Assembly (NCBI GenBank): GCA_040901765.1
Contig: JBBDYG010000039.1
Span: 62,001 to 126,000 of the forward strand
DNA: 64,000 nt
Direction of reading: 5' to 3'
Source: JBBDYG01 sp040901765
GTDB taxonomy: Bacteria > Planctomycetota > Planctomycetia > Pirellulales > Lacipirellulaceae
The translations under genes were made by a program, and so were the position numbers. Shown in pieces: positions 16,424-25,259 of this stretch (within the stretch, counting starts at the first letter, position 1; each line of letters starts with the position of its first letter). The notes below the pieces were generated by a model. It ran no database searches and was not told where the DNA came from. It saw nothing but the letters and a program-made list of their open reading frames with translations.

Positions 16424-17488
16424 TTATCGCGTAGCCCCGGCCGTGCCCCGCGCCATGCGTCCCGGCGCTGCGCTTTCGTAAACGCTGAACTCCGCCCATA
16501 CGGGGCGGTGGTCGGAGACCATCAGCGCCTGGTCGATCGACAGATTGAACATCCGCTGCATATCGACCACGCCGCTGCGGCCGGTGAATTCGGTCGTCGC
16601 CCCACGGTGGATCAGCACATTGTCGTGGAGCTTGCTGCCGCGTGTGTTGGTCGCTTCGCTCCGAATGACGGGATAGATGCCCGCAATCTGGCCGAGCCGG
16701 CCGAGGTCTTTCGGTTCCAAGTCCCGGCCAGTGCGAGGTTGCAGGTAGGGATCGCTCGACGGCACGTCGGTGTTGAAGTCGCCGAGTACGATCACGTCGT
16801 CCTCGCCGATCGGCATCCGCCGGATCGCATCGTACACGTCCGCCAGCACGTCCATCTCTTTCCGCGCCAGTTCGGGGTCGGTGTGAATGTTCACAAGCAT
16901 GAACGTAAACGCCTGCTGGGGCGGAGCGCCGCGGGTGCGAAACATTGCCACGTGGGGTTCGCGATGCAACAGGTCTTGCGGATCCTGCATGGTGAATACG
17001 GCCTGCGGGTTCACCTCGACCGTGGCCAAATTGTAAATGTAGGCGTACTGCTCGGTGTTGTTCGACCGGCCCAGCCTTTGACCGATCACAAACGCATACT
17101 GCCGCTGGTTGCCGTAATCGCGCAAAAAGTTCGTAAGGAAGTAATCGTCCTGCGTGCTGATTTCTTGAACGGCGACCACGTCGAACTGGGCGATGATTTT
17201 GGCCAGCGTGTCTTGGACGTACGGCTTTTGGGCCTTCGAGTTGCCCCAATCTTGAATGTTGAAGGAGGCGATGCGAATCGTCGGTTGCCCCGCCTGCGGC
17301 GGCTGAGGCTGCCCCACGAACACGGGCGGCTGAAGCGCAGGGCCGGCCCCGCCAGGGAAACCGGGCGCGGGCGCCGCCGGCGGCGAGCCGGAGCGCGCGA
17401 AGATGTGATCGATGTCCTCCAGGTGCAACCCGTTGAGGAACATGTATCCCACGCCGGCCAAGACGGCGAGGATCAGAATTCGCTGCAC
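16424..17488 (-). CDS. Endonuclease/exonuclease/phosphatase (EEP) family protein, membrane anchored
   Basis: 354 residues. An N-terminal hydrophobic segment (ILILAVLAGVGYMFLNGL) anchors or exports the protein, followed by a Pro/Gly-rich linker to about residue 68. The EEP/DNase I fold then shows IRIASFNIQDWG, DVVAVQEIS (metal-binding Glu), the central ILVNIHTDP-like strand FMLVNIHTDPEL, VIVLGDFNTDVPSSD (Asp/Asn) and the final SDHRPVWAEF (Asp-His). All catalytic motifs are present. The substrate (nucleic acid, phospholipid or sugar phosphate) cannot be read from sequence. Confidence 0.9.
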   Translation of the reverse strand: MQRILILAVLAGVGYMFLNGLHLEDIDHIFARSGSPPAAPAPGFPGGAGPALQPPVFVGQPQPPQAGQPTIRIASFNIQDWGNSKAQKPYVQDTLAKIIAQFDVVAVQEISTQDDYFLTNFLRDYGNQRQYAFVIGQRLGRSNNTEQYAYIYNLATVEVNPQAVFTMQDPQDLLHREPHVAMFRTRGAPPQQAFTFMLVNIHTDPELARKEMDVLADVYDAIRRMPIGEDDVIVLGDFNTDVPSSDPYLQPRTGRDLEPKDLGRLGQIAGIYPVIRSEATNTRGSKLHDNVLIHRGATTEFTGRSGVVDMQRMFNLSIDQALMVSDHRPVWAEFSVYESAAPGRMARGTAGATR

Positions 17489-17801
17489 GTCGCCCCTCCT
17501 TGGGCTATGGCGCTAGGGACTGCCCGCAAGCGGCGGGAGAGTAGCGAAACGAGGCGAGCGAGGCGAGAGCAGTTGGGAGGAAGCTATCGGCTGTCAGCTA
17601 TCAGCTATCAGCCAGAGAAGTGCCTCGTTAGCCGCGATTTGGAGGCCCCGTATTTAATCGAAGACAGTTCGAGCCGCAGCGGAGCGCGAGAAGCGCGTTA
17701 TGTTACATCGCAGGCGGCGCAGCCGCAGTCATCCCCCTCCCCCGCCGCGGGGGAGGGGCTAGGGGAGGGGGCCTTCGCTTCCGAAAAGTAAACTCAAACG
17801 C
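17489..17801. other. 313-base intergenic repeat cluster
   Basis: No gene is seen. It holds a family F run (GCTATCGGCTGTCAGCTATC near 17584), a phrase TTAGCCGCGATTTGGAGG that recurs near 24967, and a GC-rich hairpin CCCCCTCCCCCGCCGCGGGG continuing to GGAGGGGG at 17733-17771. Confidence 0.6.
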
Positions 17802-18405
17802 TCAATACTCTGGCACATAGTTCAGCGAACCCCACCCCAGCGCACTCAGTCCCAGAATCAACAGCGCGCCGGTCATCACCAGCGCGGTCGTGAGCTTCGG
17901 ACGACGTGCGGAGAAAGTTTCGAGAACTCTCCTAACTCGTTTTGAGCGAAAATGACCTAGCCACCAACAACCAGCAGCTAGGCAACCGGCGAGAATGCAA
18001 AAAGCGACCCACCGCCATTGTGGATTCGGGACGGAAGTGCCGAATATCGCTTCATCTATGGAATACCATCCCAACATCTCTTCCAGCGGAATAGCGAATG
18101 CAATACACAATGCGAGAACGGTCGTTGATGGATGCCGCGCTATCCCCAGCATCCAACACATGGCAAAAAGCGAAAGCCATCCTGGCATGGCCTGCAAAGC
18201 AAAACCCAAACTCAACGACAACTGCGATGAGAGACCTATTTGGTTTTCAAGAAATCGGAGCGTATCAGCAATTCAAAAGAACACGACCAATTGCTGCTTC
18301 GCAGAATTCGACCGCAATCATGTCAGTACCTTCGACGACCCCAATTGCGATTGGCGGAAACAAAAGCACCGACAAACAAGTCAGCAAGGAATAGCGAGGC
18401 ATCAT
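17802..18405 (-). pseudogene. Frameshifted multi-pass membrane protein
   Basis: Two minus-strand frames join into one plausible protein. The upstream frame begins at ATG 18405 (MMPRYSLLTCLSVLLFPPIA) and ends at a stop near 18265 after GRVLLNC. The other frame continues in register from there as ADTLRFLENQIGLSSQL and into LSLGFALQAMPGWLSLF, ending at 17802. One base near 18265 would restore a roughly 200-residue protein with about five membrane helices. Either the gene is broken or a base is missing in the assembly. The family is not recognised. Confidence 0.6.
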
Positions 18406-18508
18406 TCTTTCCCGTACTTTCCGTAAAGTGCTTAATGTGATCTCTCCAATCGCGGCGCGCAACGCCTGCGCGCTCCGCTCCGCTCCGTCCGCGTCGCGGC
18501 TAACTTCC

Positions 18509-19021
18509 CTACTTCCGCGCTTCATGCACCAGGTGCGCGATCTCCGGCACGATCAGCCGGTCCATGGCTAGCTCGACGGCGGCGGTCGAGCCGGGCATGG
18601 TGAGCACGATGGTGCGTCCGACGACGCCCCCAATCGCGCGACTTAACATGGCGGCGGGGCCGACTTGCTCGAAGCTCAACATGCGGAACAGCTCGCCGTA
18701 ACCGGGCATCGGCTTGTCGAGCAACGCTGAGATCGTTTCAAACGTCGTGTCGCGGGCCGTGATGCCGGTGCCGCCGGTCAAAAGCACGGCGTCGAGATCC
18801 GCATCGGCGCATTCATGTACGAGGGTGCGAATCGTCGCCGCGTCGTCCGGCACGATTTCCCGCCGCGCCACTTCGTGCCCCGCCGCGACCAGCCGCTCGA
18901 CGACCAGCGCCCCGCCGCGGTCGGTCTCCAGGGTGCGGGTGTCGCTGATGGTAACGACGGCGCAGCGAACGCAGCGGGGCGATTGGCGGCGGTGCTCGGC
19001 GGTGGACGTGGACATGGACAT
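18509..19021 (-). CDS. moaB: MogA/MoaB family molybdenum cofactor biosynthesis protein
   Basis: The 170 residues fit the molybdopterin-binding fold: VVTISDTRTLETDRGG near the start, LLTGGTGITARDTTFE (the TGGTG substrate loop) and a MLSRAIGGVVGRTIVLTMPG segment with PGS.AAVELAMD. Such proteins adenylylate molybdopterin or act in related steps. No molybdoenzyme is seen nearby (the ActB molybdopterin-like domain lacks the cofactor in this family). A perfect 28-bp inverted repeat lies just upstream of the start. Confidence 0.92.
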   Translation of the reverse strand: MSMSTSTAEHRRQSPRCVRCAVVTISDTRTLETDRGGALVVERLVAAGHEVARREIVPDDAATIRTLVHECADADLDAVLLTGGTGITARDTTFETISALLDKPMPGYGELFRMLSFEQVGPAAMLSRAIGGVVGRTIVLTMPGSTAAVELAMDRLIVPEIAHLVHEARK

Positions 19022-19067
19022 GGCGGGAAGGGGGCAGGATTCAGGGATCGGGGATCAGGGAAAGAAT

Positions 19068-19129
19068 GTTTAGCCGCGCTCGCTTGCGACGCGCTCCCGG
19101 AAGCGCGTCGCAAGCGAGCGCGGCTAAAC
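19068..19129. repeat. Perfect 28-bp inverted repeat, 6-base loop
   Basis: The arm GTTTAGCCGCGCTCGCTTGC plus eight more bases (19068-19095) is exactly complementary to 19102-19129, with loop CCCGGA. It lies in the gap between the divergent moaB and HEAT-protein genes. A partial relative (GCGCTCGCCTGCGACGCGCTCC) occurs at 46768. Confidence 0.9.
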
Positions 19130-19283
19130 ACGTTTCTGCCGATTGTAGCGGAAAGAGGGCTTTCGCCGTAGTCGCTTGAGTCGCCGCGGTTCGTATAATG
19201 AAAGTGTCGCGCCGCGGTCGAGGACGACGCGGCTCACGTCGAATTTCTGTCCCTGTCCCCTGTCCCCTGTCCCCTGTCCCCTG

Positions 19284-20480
19284 ATGTCCCACCGCTTTCC
19301 AGCGCTGTCGCTCGCATTAGCCGCGTGCTTGCCCGCGGCGGCGCTCGGCGACATCGTCGAGCTAAAGAACGGTGGCCGGGTGGAAGGCAAAGTCGTAGGC
19401 GATGCCGATCGCGGGTCGATTCTTGTGGAGCTAGCCGACGGGGGCCGGCTGACGGTCGAGCGACCGCAGATTGCACGGATCGTCACTCTGGCGCCGGCCG
19501 ACGAAGAATATCGTCGCCGCGCGCCGACCACGGCCGACACGGTGCCCGCACAGTGGGCGCTGGCCATGTGGTGCCGCGATCAGAAACTTGCGGCGGAGTT
19601 GCTGCGTCACTTGCAGCGGGTGGTGGAACTCGATCCGGCCCACGAAGAGGCGCGACAGCTTCTCGGCTTTCGTGAAGTGAAGGGCGAGTGGCTCACGCCC
19701 GACGAAATCATGCAGGGCCGCGGAATGGTGATGTACCAGGGCAAGTACTACACCCCGCAAGACATCGAACTGTTCGAGCGGAACAAACTCGTCAAGGAAC
19801 AAGAGTTCGCGTGGAAGGCCACCATCGAACGCTGGCGCAAATGGCTCGACGATCGCGACCCGATGCGGGTCGAAGAAGCCCGGCGGGAATTCCGCGCGCT
19901 CCGCGACCCGATGGCGGCCAGCAACTTAGTGCGGATTCTCGAGAAGGAAAAGAACGAAACGGTGCGGTTGCTGCTCATTGAAGCCGCCGCCCAAATTCCC
20001 AGTCCCTTGACGATTGAAGCGCTCGTGAAGATATCACTCGAAGATCCCCACGAGGAACTGCGCCTGCAATCGCTGGAGTATTTGGTCGAAGGGGGCGGTT
20101 CGCGGGCCGTGCCAGTTTATGTCAAGGCGCTCAAGAGCAACGAGAACCACATCGTCAATCGCGCGGCGCTGGCGCTGGGTTCGCTCGGCGACCCCGGCGC
20201 GATTGGTCCGCTGATCGACGCTCTGGTGACCGAGCACAAGCACGTCGTGGGTAACGCGTCGCAGGGCGATACTTACTCGGTCTCGCCAACCGACGGAAGC
20301 TTTGGTTTCGGCGGCGGTGGCCCGAAACTTGTTAAGCAGGAACTGCGTAACCCCGATGTTCGTTCGGCCCTCGTGAAGCTCGCCGGCGGCGCCAATTTCG
20401 ACTTCGATGCCGCGGCCTGGCGGGGCTGGCTCGCCTCTCGCAATAAGCTCCAAGCCGCCGACTTGCGGCGAGACAAGTAG
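19284..20480 (+). CDS. Secreted HEAT-repeat protein
   Basis: The 398-residue protein has a signal peptide (FPALSLALAACLPAAALG) followed by a small beta domain (DIVELKNGGRVEGKVVGD; a motif often seen in planctomycete proteins that sense or bind via an 'IVELKNG' strand). The middle is helical, and HEAT-like repeats follow from about residue 205 (RREFRALRDPMAASNLVRIL; NEDPHEEL-type repeat; RAALALGSLGDPGAIGPLID). ATG 19284 is chosen; the upstream extension is repeat sequence (TGTCCCCTGTCCCC). The function is unknown; it probably mediates protein contacts in the periplasm. Confidence 0.75.
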   Translation: MSHRFPALSLALAACLPAAALGDIVELKNGGRVEGKVVGDADRGSILVELADGGRLTVERPQIARIVTLAPADEEYRRRAPTTADTVPAQWALAMWCRDQKLAAELLRHLQRVVELDPAHEEARQLLGFREVKGEWLTPDEIMQGRGMVMYQGKYYTPQDIELFERNKLVKEQEFAWKATIERWRKWLDDRDPMRVEEARREFRALRDPMAASNLVRILEKEKNETVRLLLIEAAAQIPSPLTIEALVKISLEDPHEELRLQSLEYLVEGGGSRAVPVYVKALKSNENHIVNRAALALGSLGDPGAIGPLIDALVTEHKHVVGNASQGDTYSVSPTDGSFGFGGGGPKLVKQELRNPDVRSALVKLAGGANFDFDAAAWRGWLASRNKLQAADLRRDK

Positions 20481-20485
20481 GGGGA

Positions 20486-20576
20486 AGCAGAAAAGTCAGA
20501 TGTGAGATGTAAGAAGTGAGAAGTAAAGGCGCTTTCCGAACTTCTGCCTTCTTACATTTTACATCCCACATTTCAT
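20486..20576. repeat. Family C inverted repeat
   Basis: AGTCAGATGTGAGATGTAAG and AAGTGAGAAGTAAA face CTTCTGCCTTCTTACATTTT and ACATCCCACATTTC. It separates the HEAT protein from the convergent membrane protein; the adjoining bases also hold GCCGGCTGCCCTCTGCCGGC, part of which encodes the C-terminus of the next gene. Confidence 0.75.
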
Positions 20577-21940
20577 TTCGACTGCCGGCTGCCCTCTGCC
20601 GGCTGCTTGCTTTTCCCGCGGGGCATGACCACCTGCAGCGCCACGCGGTCTTCGAGATTCGGGCGGAAGAAGACCAACAACATCAGCGGCAGATACCAAG
20701 CCAGCGCCAGCCCGCCGCTGTGGGCGTGCCAGAACTGGGTGCCAAGCATCACCGCCGCCGAGCAGCTCAGCAGCGTGGCCAGATTCTTTTGGGCGGGCCA
20801 CAGCACGAGGCTAATCGCCAAGCCACCCGTGGCCGCCAGGATCGGCAGCCGGTAGTACTGGCTCCAAAACTTCCATGCGCCACTGGCGTCGATATCCCAC
20901 GGCAGTCGGAAGCCAAACATCTGCCGCGCTCGCGCAAGGAACATGGAAAAATCGGTGGCGGTAAAAGCCAGCGTGGCCACGAGCAGGACGACCACCACGG
21001 CGAAGCCGATCAAAAACCGATACAGGCCGCGCTTCCAGTAAAAGCTGATCCACAGCGGCAACAGAAAGATCGGATAGTAAATCGTGCCAAACGCCAGCCC
21101 CAAGAGACCGCCGGAGAGAATCGGACGACGGTAGCACAGCACGGCCCACACCAGGATCGCCCCGGGCAGCGCGTGGGTCACGTGGCCGGTCCAAATCGCG
21201 GTGTAGGGCAGCAGCAAATAAAGCACCGCCGCGGCGATGCCCATGCGCGGGCTATCGAAGTGCCGGGTGGCAATGAGCACCATGCCAATTACGATGAGTA
21301 GCTGCGACACGATCGCCATCAGCCGCGCCGTGAGCACCTCCAGCCGGATCCCTTGGTCCCGCGTTTGATTCGCTTGCGCTGACTCGTCGCGCTCGCCGGG
21401 CCATAAGGTTTGGGTTGTGATCAGCGGTAGTTGAAGCAAGAAACTAAACCCCGGACCATGCGTGTCGAGCATTACCTGCTCGACCTCCGAAGGCTTCAAC
21501 TCTTGTAGATTCTCGGCCCGCTGAACGGTTTCTAAATCCGTTTCCGTGGGCGTGCCCGTGATGACGTTGGCCGTCAGAAACAGAAACATCGACAGGCCGA
21601 GAAATGTCAGCCCCCCGACGGTCATGTTCGATTCCAACAGCGGCCGCCGCACGAGGGCCGAATCGAGCAGCATCCTCACGAGCAGCACGCCATTCACCGA
21701 GAAGAGCCAGATATAGCCGACGTGCTCGATGCTTGCCGCGTTGTCGTCGATACCGTGCTGATCGAGTCCATACTTGATGCACAACAAGCCAGGAGCGAGC
21801 AGGATCAGAAAGACCAAGTCGAGATTTCGCAAGCTCCAAGCGCGGCTGAACTTGAAAAACAAGGCGATGACGAGCAGCGACGACAGGTAGGCCCAGGAGG
21901 TAGCCTGCACTTGTTCGTAATGAAAGAGAATCTCGCTCAT
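20573..21940 (-). CDS. Multi-pass membrane protein, glycosyltransferase-like
   Basis: 455 residues with about ten membrane helices (for example AYLSSLLVIALFFKFSRAW, GGLTFLGLSMFLFLTANVI, AIVSQLLIVIGMVLIATRHF). The pattern of helices with a short polar region at residues 135-190 resembles polytopic GT-C type transferases such as the GT87 group, but no catalytic motif is certain. The last ten residues (KQPAEGSRQSK) are encoded by repeat sequence. It stands between a HEAT protein and the BRCT-MerR-TPR gene. Confidence 0.7.
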   Translation of the reverse strand: MSEILFHYEQVQATSWAYLSSLLVIALFFKFSRAWSLRNLDLVFLILLAPGLLCIKYGLDQHGIDDNAASIEHVGYIWLFSVNGVLLVRMLLDSALVRRPLLESNMTVGGLTFLGLSMFLFLTANVITGTPTETDLETVQRAENLQELKPSEVEQVMLDTHGPGFSFLLQLPLITTQTLWPGERDESAQANQTRDQGIRLEVLTARLMAIVSQLLIVIGMVLIATRHFDSPRMGIAAAVLYLLLPYTAIWTGHVTHALPGAILVWAVLCYRRPILSGGLLGLAFGTIYYPIFLLPLWISFYWKRGLYRFLIGFAVVVVLLVATLAFTATDFSMFLARARQMFGFRLPWDIDASGAWKFWSQYYRLPILAATGGLAISLVLWPAQKNLATLLSCSAAVMLGTQFWHAHSGGLALAWYLPLMLLVFFRPNLEDRVALQVVMPRGKSKQPAEGSRQSK

Positions 21941-22118
21941 CGAGCTGAAAGGCGTAGGGCGTTAGCCGTTAGTGATTGGTAGGGGGTCGAAATGTAAAAA
22001 TGTCCAAATGTCGAAGAGAAAAAGTTGCTTGCTAACTTTTGCACATTTCAACATTGGCAGATTTGGACGCACTTCTGGCCGCTTCCCATTCTCACCGCTT
22101 CGCGGTCGCTCGCCTAGG

Positions 22119-23348
22119 CTAATGCGTGGCGGCCAGATGGTCGCGGGCCTCTTCCGCCCACGGACTTTCGGGGGCGAGCTCGAGGAACTGCCGCCAGTGG
22201 CTGGCCGCTTCCGCCGGTCGGTCGAGTCGCTCGAGCGTTTGGGCCAGATGGTAATGGGCGTCGGCAAAGTCACTGTGATAGGCGAGTGCCCCCACGAGCG
22301 AAGCGGCGGCTAGCTCCAGCTCGCCCAGTTCCGCCAGCACGCAGCCCAGGTTGGCCCGCGCTTCGACGTACGTCTCGTCCAACTCGATGGCTACGAAATA
22401 CCGCTCTCTCGCTGCCGCCAGGTCGCTCGCGCGATACAGCAACTCGGCGAGCGCGAAGTGGTCCTCCGGCTCGTTGCCGCCGGCCATCAACAGCGCTCGG
22501 CAGGCCTCGATCGCCGCGGCCAGGTCGCCCGTGTCCTGTAATTCGATCGCCAGCCCCCGCAGCTCTTCGAGCGTCGGCTGGTTTTCAAGCCAAGCGGGAC
22601 GGTGGCCGCTGCGAATTACTTCCGCCAATGACTGTGGCATTGCGGCCGAGGAGCCAACCACGGCCTCGTGAACGGTGCTGAAGTCGAGCAGCAATTGTCC
22701 GCTCGGTTCGGCCAGGTCGTCGCCCCGGCGCCAATAGACGGAACCTTTTTCCACCACGAGCGCCGGCTCGGCCAGGGGCCGCACTACCTCGGGCATAAGG
22801 CGCTCCAGCGCCGTAACTTGCCGATCGATCGTCGCCAGCGAGCAACCTTGATGCAACAGCGCCGCGAGTTGCCGGGCCACTTGGACTTCCGCGAAGTCAA
22901 AATATGGCAAGCGGCGGACTTCGCGAGTCGCTTGCAAGTAACCCTTGCGGCGCCACCGACGTATCGCGGCGATCGGCACGTTGAGCAACTCGGCAAGCAT
23001 TGCCGGAGTGTAAAGCCGTTGCACGCCGACGGCTTCTTCCACAAATCCGAGCCGCTGCCAAAGCTCGCTTTCGGTGACGACATCGACGGCATCCCAACCG
23101 GCCGAGTTGTCGCTCCCGAGCGCTTTGCGGACGGCACTGCGCGGCTCGCCTGCGTCGTCGCCGACGACGACAACATCCGGCGGCCCCGAGGTGAAATCGA
23201 CCACCAAGCCGCCGTGATGCTCGACAATCTCCGCCATGTCGCGTCGCGACATGCTCGCGAGTTTCCCCACCAGCGCCACACGCTGCCCGGCAAAACACGA
23301 CTGGATAGGGGACAAAGACTTCACCCCGCCAGTGTCGGGCAGCGGCAC
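22119..23348 (-). CDS. BRCT-MerR-TPR fusion protein
   Basis: 409 residues in three parts. Residues about 15-100 look like a BRCT domain (CFAGQRVALVGKLASMSRRD, EHHGGLVVD, then a Pro-Asp-Val-Val-Val-Gly strand). Residues about 112-185 are a MerR-type winged helix (YTPAMLAELLNVPIAAIRRW, RRLPYFDFAEVQVARQLAAL). Residues about 280-405 are tetratricopeptide repeats (AIELDETYVEARANLGCVLA; DAHYHLAQTLERLDRPAEAA). The start is GTG 23348. The combination suggests a DNA-binding regulator with a protein-docking arm. NAD-dependent ligase BRCT domains are the nearest well-known relatives. Confidence 0.8.
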   Translation of the reverse strand: MPLPDTGGVKSLSPIQSCFAGQRVALVGKLASMSRRDMAEIVEHHGGLVVDFTSGPPDVVVVGDDAGEPRSAVRKALGSDNSAGWDAVDVVTESELWQRLGFVEEAVGVQRLYTPAMLAELLNVPIAAIRRWRRKGYLQATREVRRLPYFDFAEVQVARQLAALLHQGCSLATIDRQVTALERLMPEVVRPLAEPALVVEKGSVYWRRGDDLAEPSGQLLLDFSTVHEAVVGSSAAMPQSLAEVIRSGHRPAWLENQPTLEELRGLAIELQDTGDLAAAIEACRALLMAGGNEPEDHFALAELLYRASDLAAARERYFVAIELDETYVEARANLGCVLAELGELELAAASLVGALAYHSDFADAHYHLAQTLERLDRPAEAASHWRQFLELAPESPWAEEARDHLAATH

Positions 23349-23361
23349 CGGAGTGTCAATG

Positions 23362-23456
23362 AAGCAGGCAGAGAAATGTGAGATGTAAGATGTGCGAAGG
23401 CAGAAGTGAAGACTTCCGAACTTCTGCCTTCTTACATCTCACATCTGCCTTTCTTT
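23362..23456. repeat. Family C inverted repeat
   Basis: GAGAAATGTGAGATGTAAGA and GAAGGCAGAAGTGAAG face CTTCTGCCTTCTTACATCTC and ACATCTGCCTTTC. It lies between the YTV-protein stop and the BRCT-MerR start. Confidence 0.8.
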
Positions 23457-24622
23457 CAGCCGCAGTCGCACGGGGCCTCAACCGGCACCCGCATCACCAC
23501 CGTTCGCGGCACGCGGTAGGTGTAGGTCACCGGTACCTGCTTTTCAACGACGCGCGGCACCTGCACAGTTTCTGTCGACTCGACCATCCGGCAGACGCGA
23601 ACCTGTACCGGCTCGACCCGCTCCTCGCGGACCATCCGGCAGGTGGTTACCGGGACTTGGCGAACCTGTTCCTCCGCGACCATCTTGCAAACCTTCACCG
23701 GAACCATGTTCTCGACGCGCTCGACAACCTGCCGGCAAGTCGTCACTGGCACCCGCCGCACTTGCTCTTCGCACACGGTCCGGCAGACCTGCACCGGCAC
23801 GCGGCGGACTTGTTCCTCGTTCACCACCCGGCAGACTTGCACGGGCACGCGCTCCACCACCTGCTGGGCCACCTGCTGCGTGAACGGCACCTGCACGGTC
23901 ACCAGGTTCGGTCGCCAAACGCGCTGCACAAGCTGCTGCGGCGGCGTGGTGGTGCGAACCCACGATAGCCCCGGCCGCACGAATTGCGCCGTGCCCGTCG
24001 CCGGATCGACCGTCTCGGTCGGCGGCATCCAACGCAATCGCGGCCAACTTGTCGCGCCGGGAGTCACAGCCACTTGTTCGACGAAGCAGCCCTGATCGAC
24101 CACCTGCGGCCGATAGCAGGTCACCGGCTGCATCACCGTCCGGCAGACTTCCTGCTCGACCGTCTCCATCACTTGCCGCTGAACGACATACCGTTCTTCG
24201 CGCTCGGCCGTTTCCATCACCTGCCGCTGTACGGTGTAACGCTCTTCGCGTTCGGACGTTTCATACACATTCCGCACGCGGTTATAGCTGCAATCGCGAT
24301 ACTGCGTTTCGTACACGGGCCGCTGAACCACATACCGCTCTTCGCGGATGGAGGTTTCCGTCACCGGCTTGAGCACAGCATAGCGCCGCTCGCGCTGTTC
24401 AGTTTCCCAGACCGGCGTGCGGCGCACGATTTGCCGCTCCTCCATCACGGTCTCGCACTCGGTGCGCATGCACGTGACCTGCCGCTCTTCGTACACCGTC
24501 TCGCAGTGGAGGCGATACGCCTGTCCGCAGCACTGAGCAGCGGCGACGCGTGGATCGACCACGAACATCGCACAGAGAGCCAACGCACCACACCGGGAGC
24601 GACCGAAAGAAGAGTTTTTCAT
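23456..24622 (-). CDS. YTV-repeat secreted protein
   Basis: A 388-residue exported protein with a signal peptide (RCGALALCAMFVVDPRVAAA). The rest is built from short repeats in two blocks. Residues about 30-150 repeat an ERRYxVxxPVxET unit such as REERYTVQRQVMETAERE, matching the planctomycete YTV domain. Residues about 230-385 repeat a VPVxVCRxVxEEQVRR unit with regular cysteines (VPVQVCRTVCEEQVRRVPV). Such repeats probably form an extended beta structure in the cell envelope, perhaps disulfide-bonded. ATG 24622 is chosen as it places the signal peptide at the N-terminus. The function is unknown. Confidence 0.85.
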   Translation of the reverse strand: MKNSSFGRSRCGALALCAMFVVDPRVAAAQCCGQAYRLHCETVYEERQVTCMRTECETVMEERQIVRRTPVWETEQRERRYAVLKPVTETSIREERYVVQRPVYETQYRDCSYNRVRNVYETSEREERYTVQRQVMETAEREERYVVQRQVMETVEQEVCRTVMQPVTCYRPQVVDQGCFVEQVAVTPGATSWPRLRWMPPTETVDPATGTAQFVRPGLSWVRTTTPPQQLVQRVWRPNLVTVQVPFTQQVAQQVVERVPVQVCRVVNEEQVRRVPVQVCRTVCEEQVRRVPVTTCRQVVERVENMVPVKVCKMVAEEQVRQVPVTTCRMVREERVEPVQVRVCRMVESTETVQVPRVVEKQVPVTYTYRVPRTVVMRVPVEAPCDCG

Positions 24623-25259
24623 GACCCGTGAGACCCTGGAATAGCTGACCCAATAGGCTTCCTGCCCGTAAAGCGGGTCGCAGCTCAGGCGACCGCCATC
24701 CGTTACTGCAAGTGTGCCCCACGAAGCGCCTGGCGGCAAATAAGATTTCACCGCTAGGACTGCTAGCTCGGCACAAGGACTCAAGTGGAATCGCATCCAC
24801 GAGGCGAATTCACCTCAAGCCGCTACCATTGTTCACCGACAGCCACCGATGTAGCAAGCATTCGACACGCCGTTTTGCAAGAAGAGAAAAAACGCTTCCG
24901 GCGCAATCGTTAAAGGCGGTACAGTGTGAAGAAGCGGGCAGAGGGCAGAAGGCAGCGGGCAGAATGGTTAGCCGCGACTTGGAGCTAAGTCCGGAAAGCG
25001 CAGCGGAGCGCGTGGACACACTCATCGGCCTCGACAAATAGTGTGGCTTGCGGCTCGCATTGACTTGACCGCCCGAAATCTGCAGAATAATTACTGGAGC
25101 ACGATGTGGCAAAAACGGTCGTTTTTCGAGATTCCCCTAGCACGCCGTAAGATGCGCTTCGAGCAGCGCACTTAAGGCTCGACTACGAGAGCCCGGCCGG
25201 AAAAGCGGCGAACCTGCGGCCGGGAGAACAGACGCCAACGGCTCCCATAGCTGGCGATT
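24623..25259. other. 637-base intergenic stretch
   Basis: No gene is supported. It contains a GCAGAGGGCAGAAGGCAGCGG low-complexity run near 24942 and the phrase TTAGCCGCGACTTGGAGC at 24967, related to 17630. Short frames here have no coding character. The promoter of the YTV gene should lie in its left part, but no clear box was found. Confidence 0.5.

Noticed and set aside
16508..17791. 427-codon plus-strand frame
   Set aside because: Antisense to the EEP phosphatase gene, which has complete catalytic motifs; the tail runs through intergenic repeats.
20516..21301. 261-codon plus-strand frame
   Set aside because: Antisense to the multi-pass membrane protein; Gln/His/Arg-rich shadow translation.
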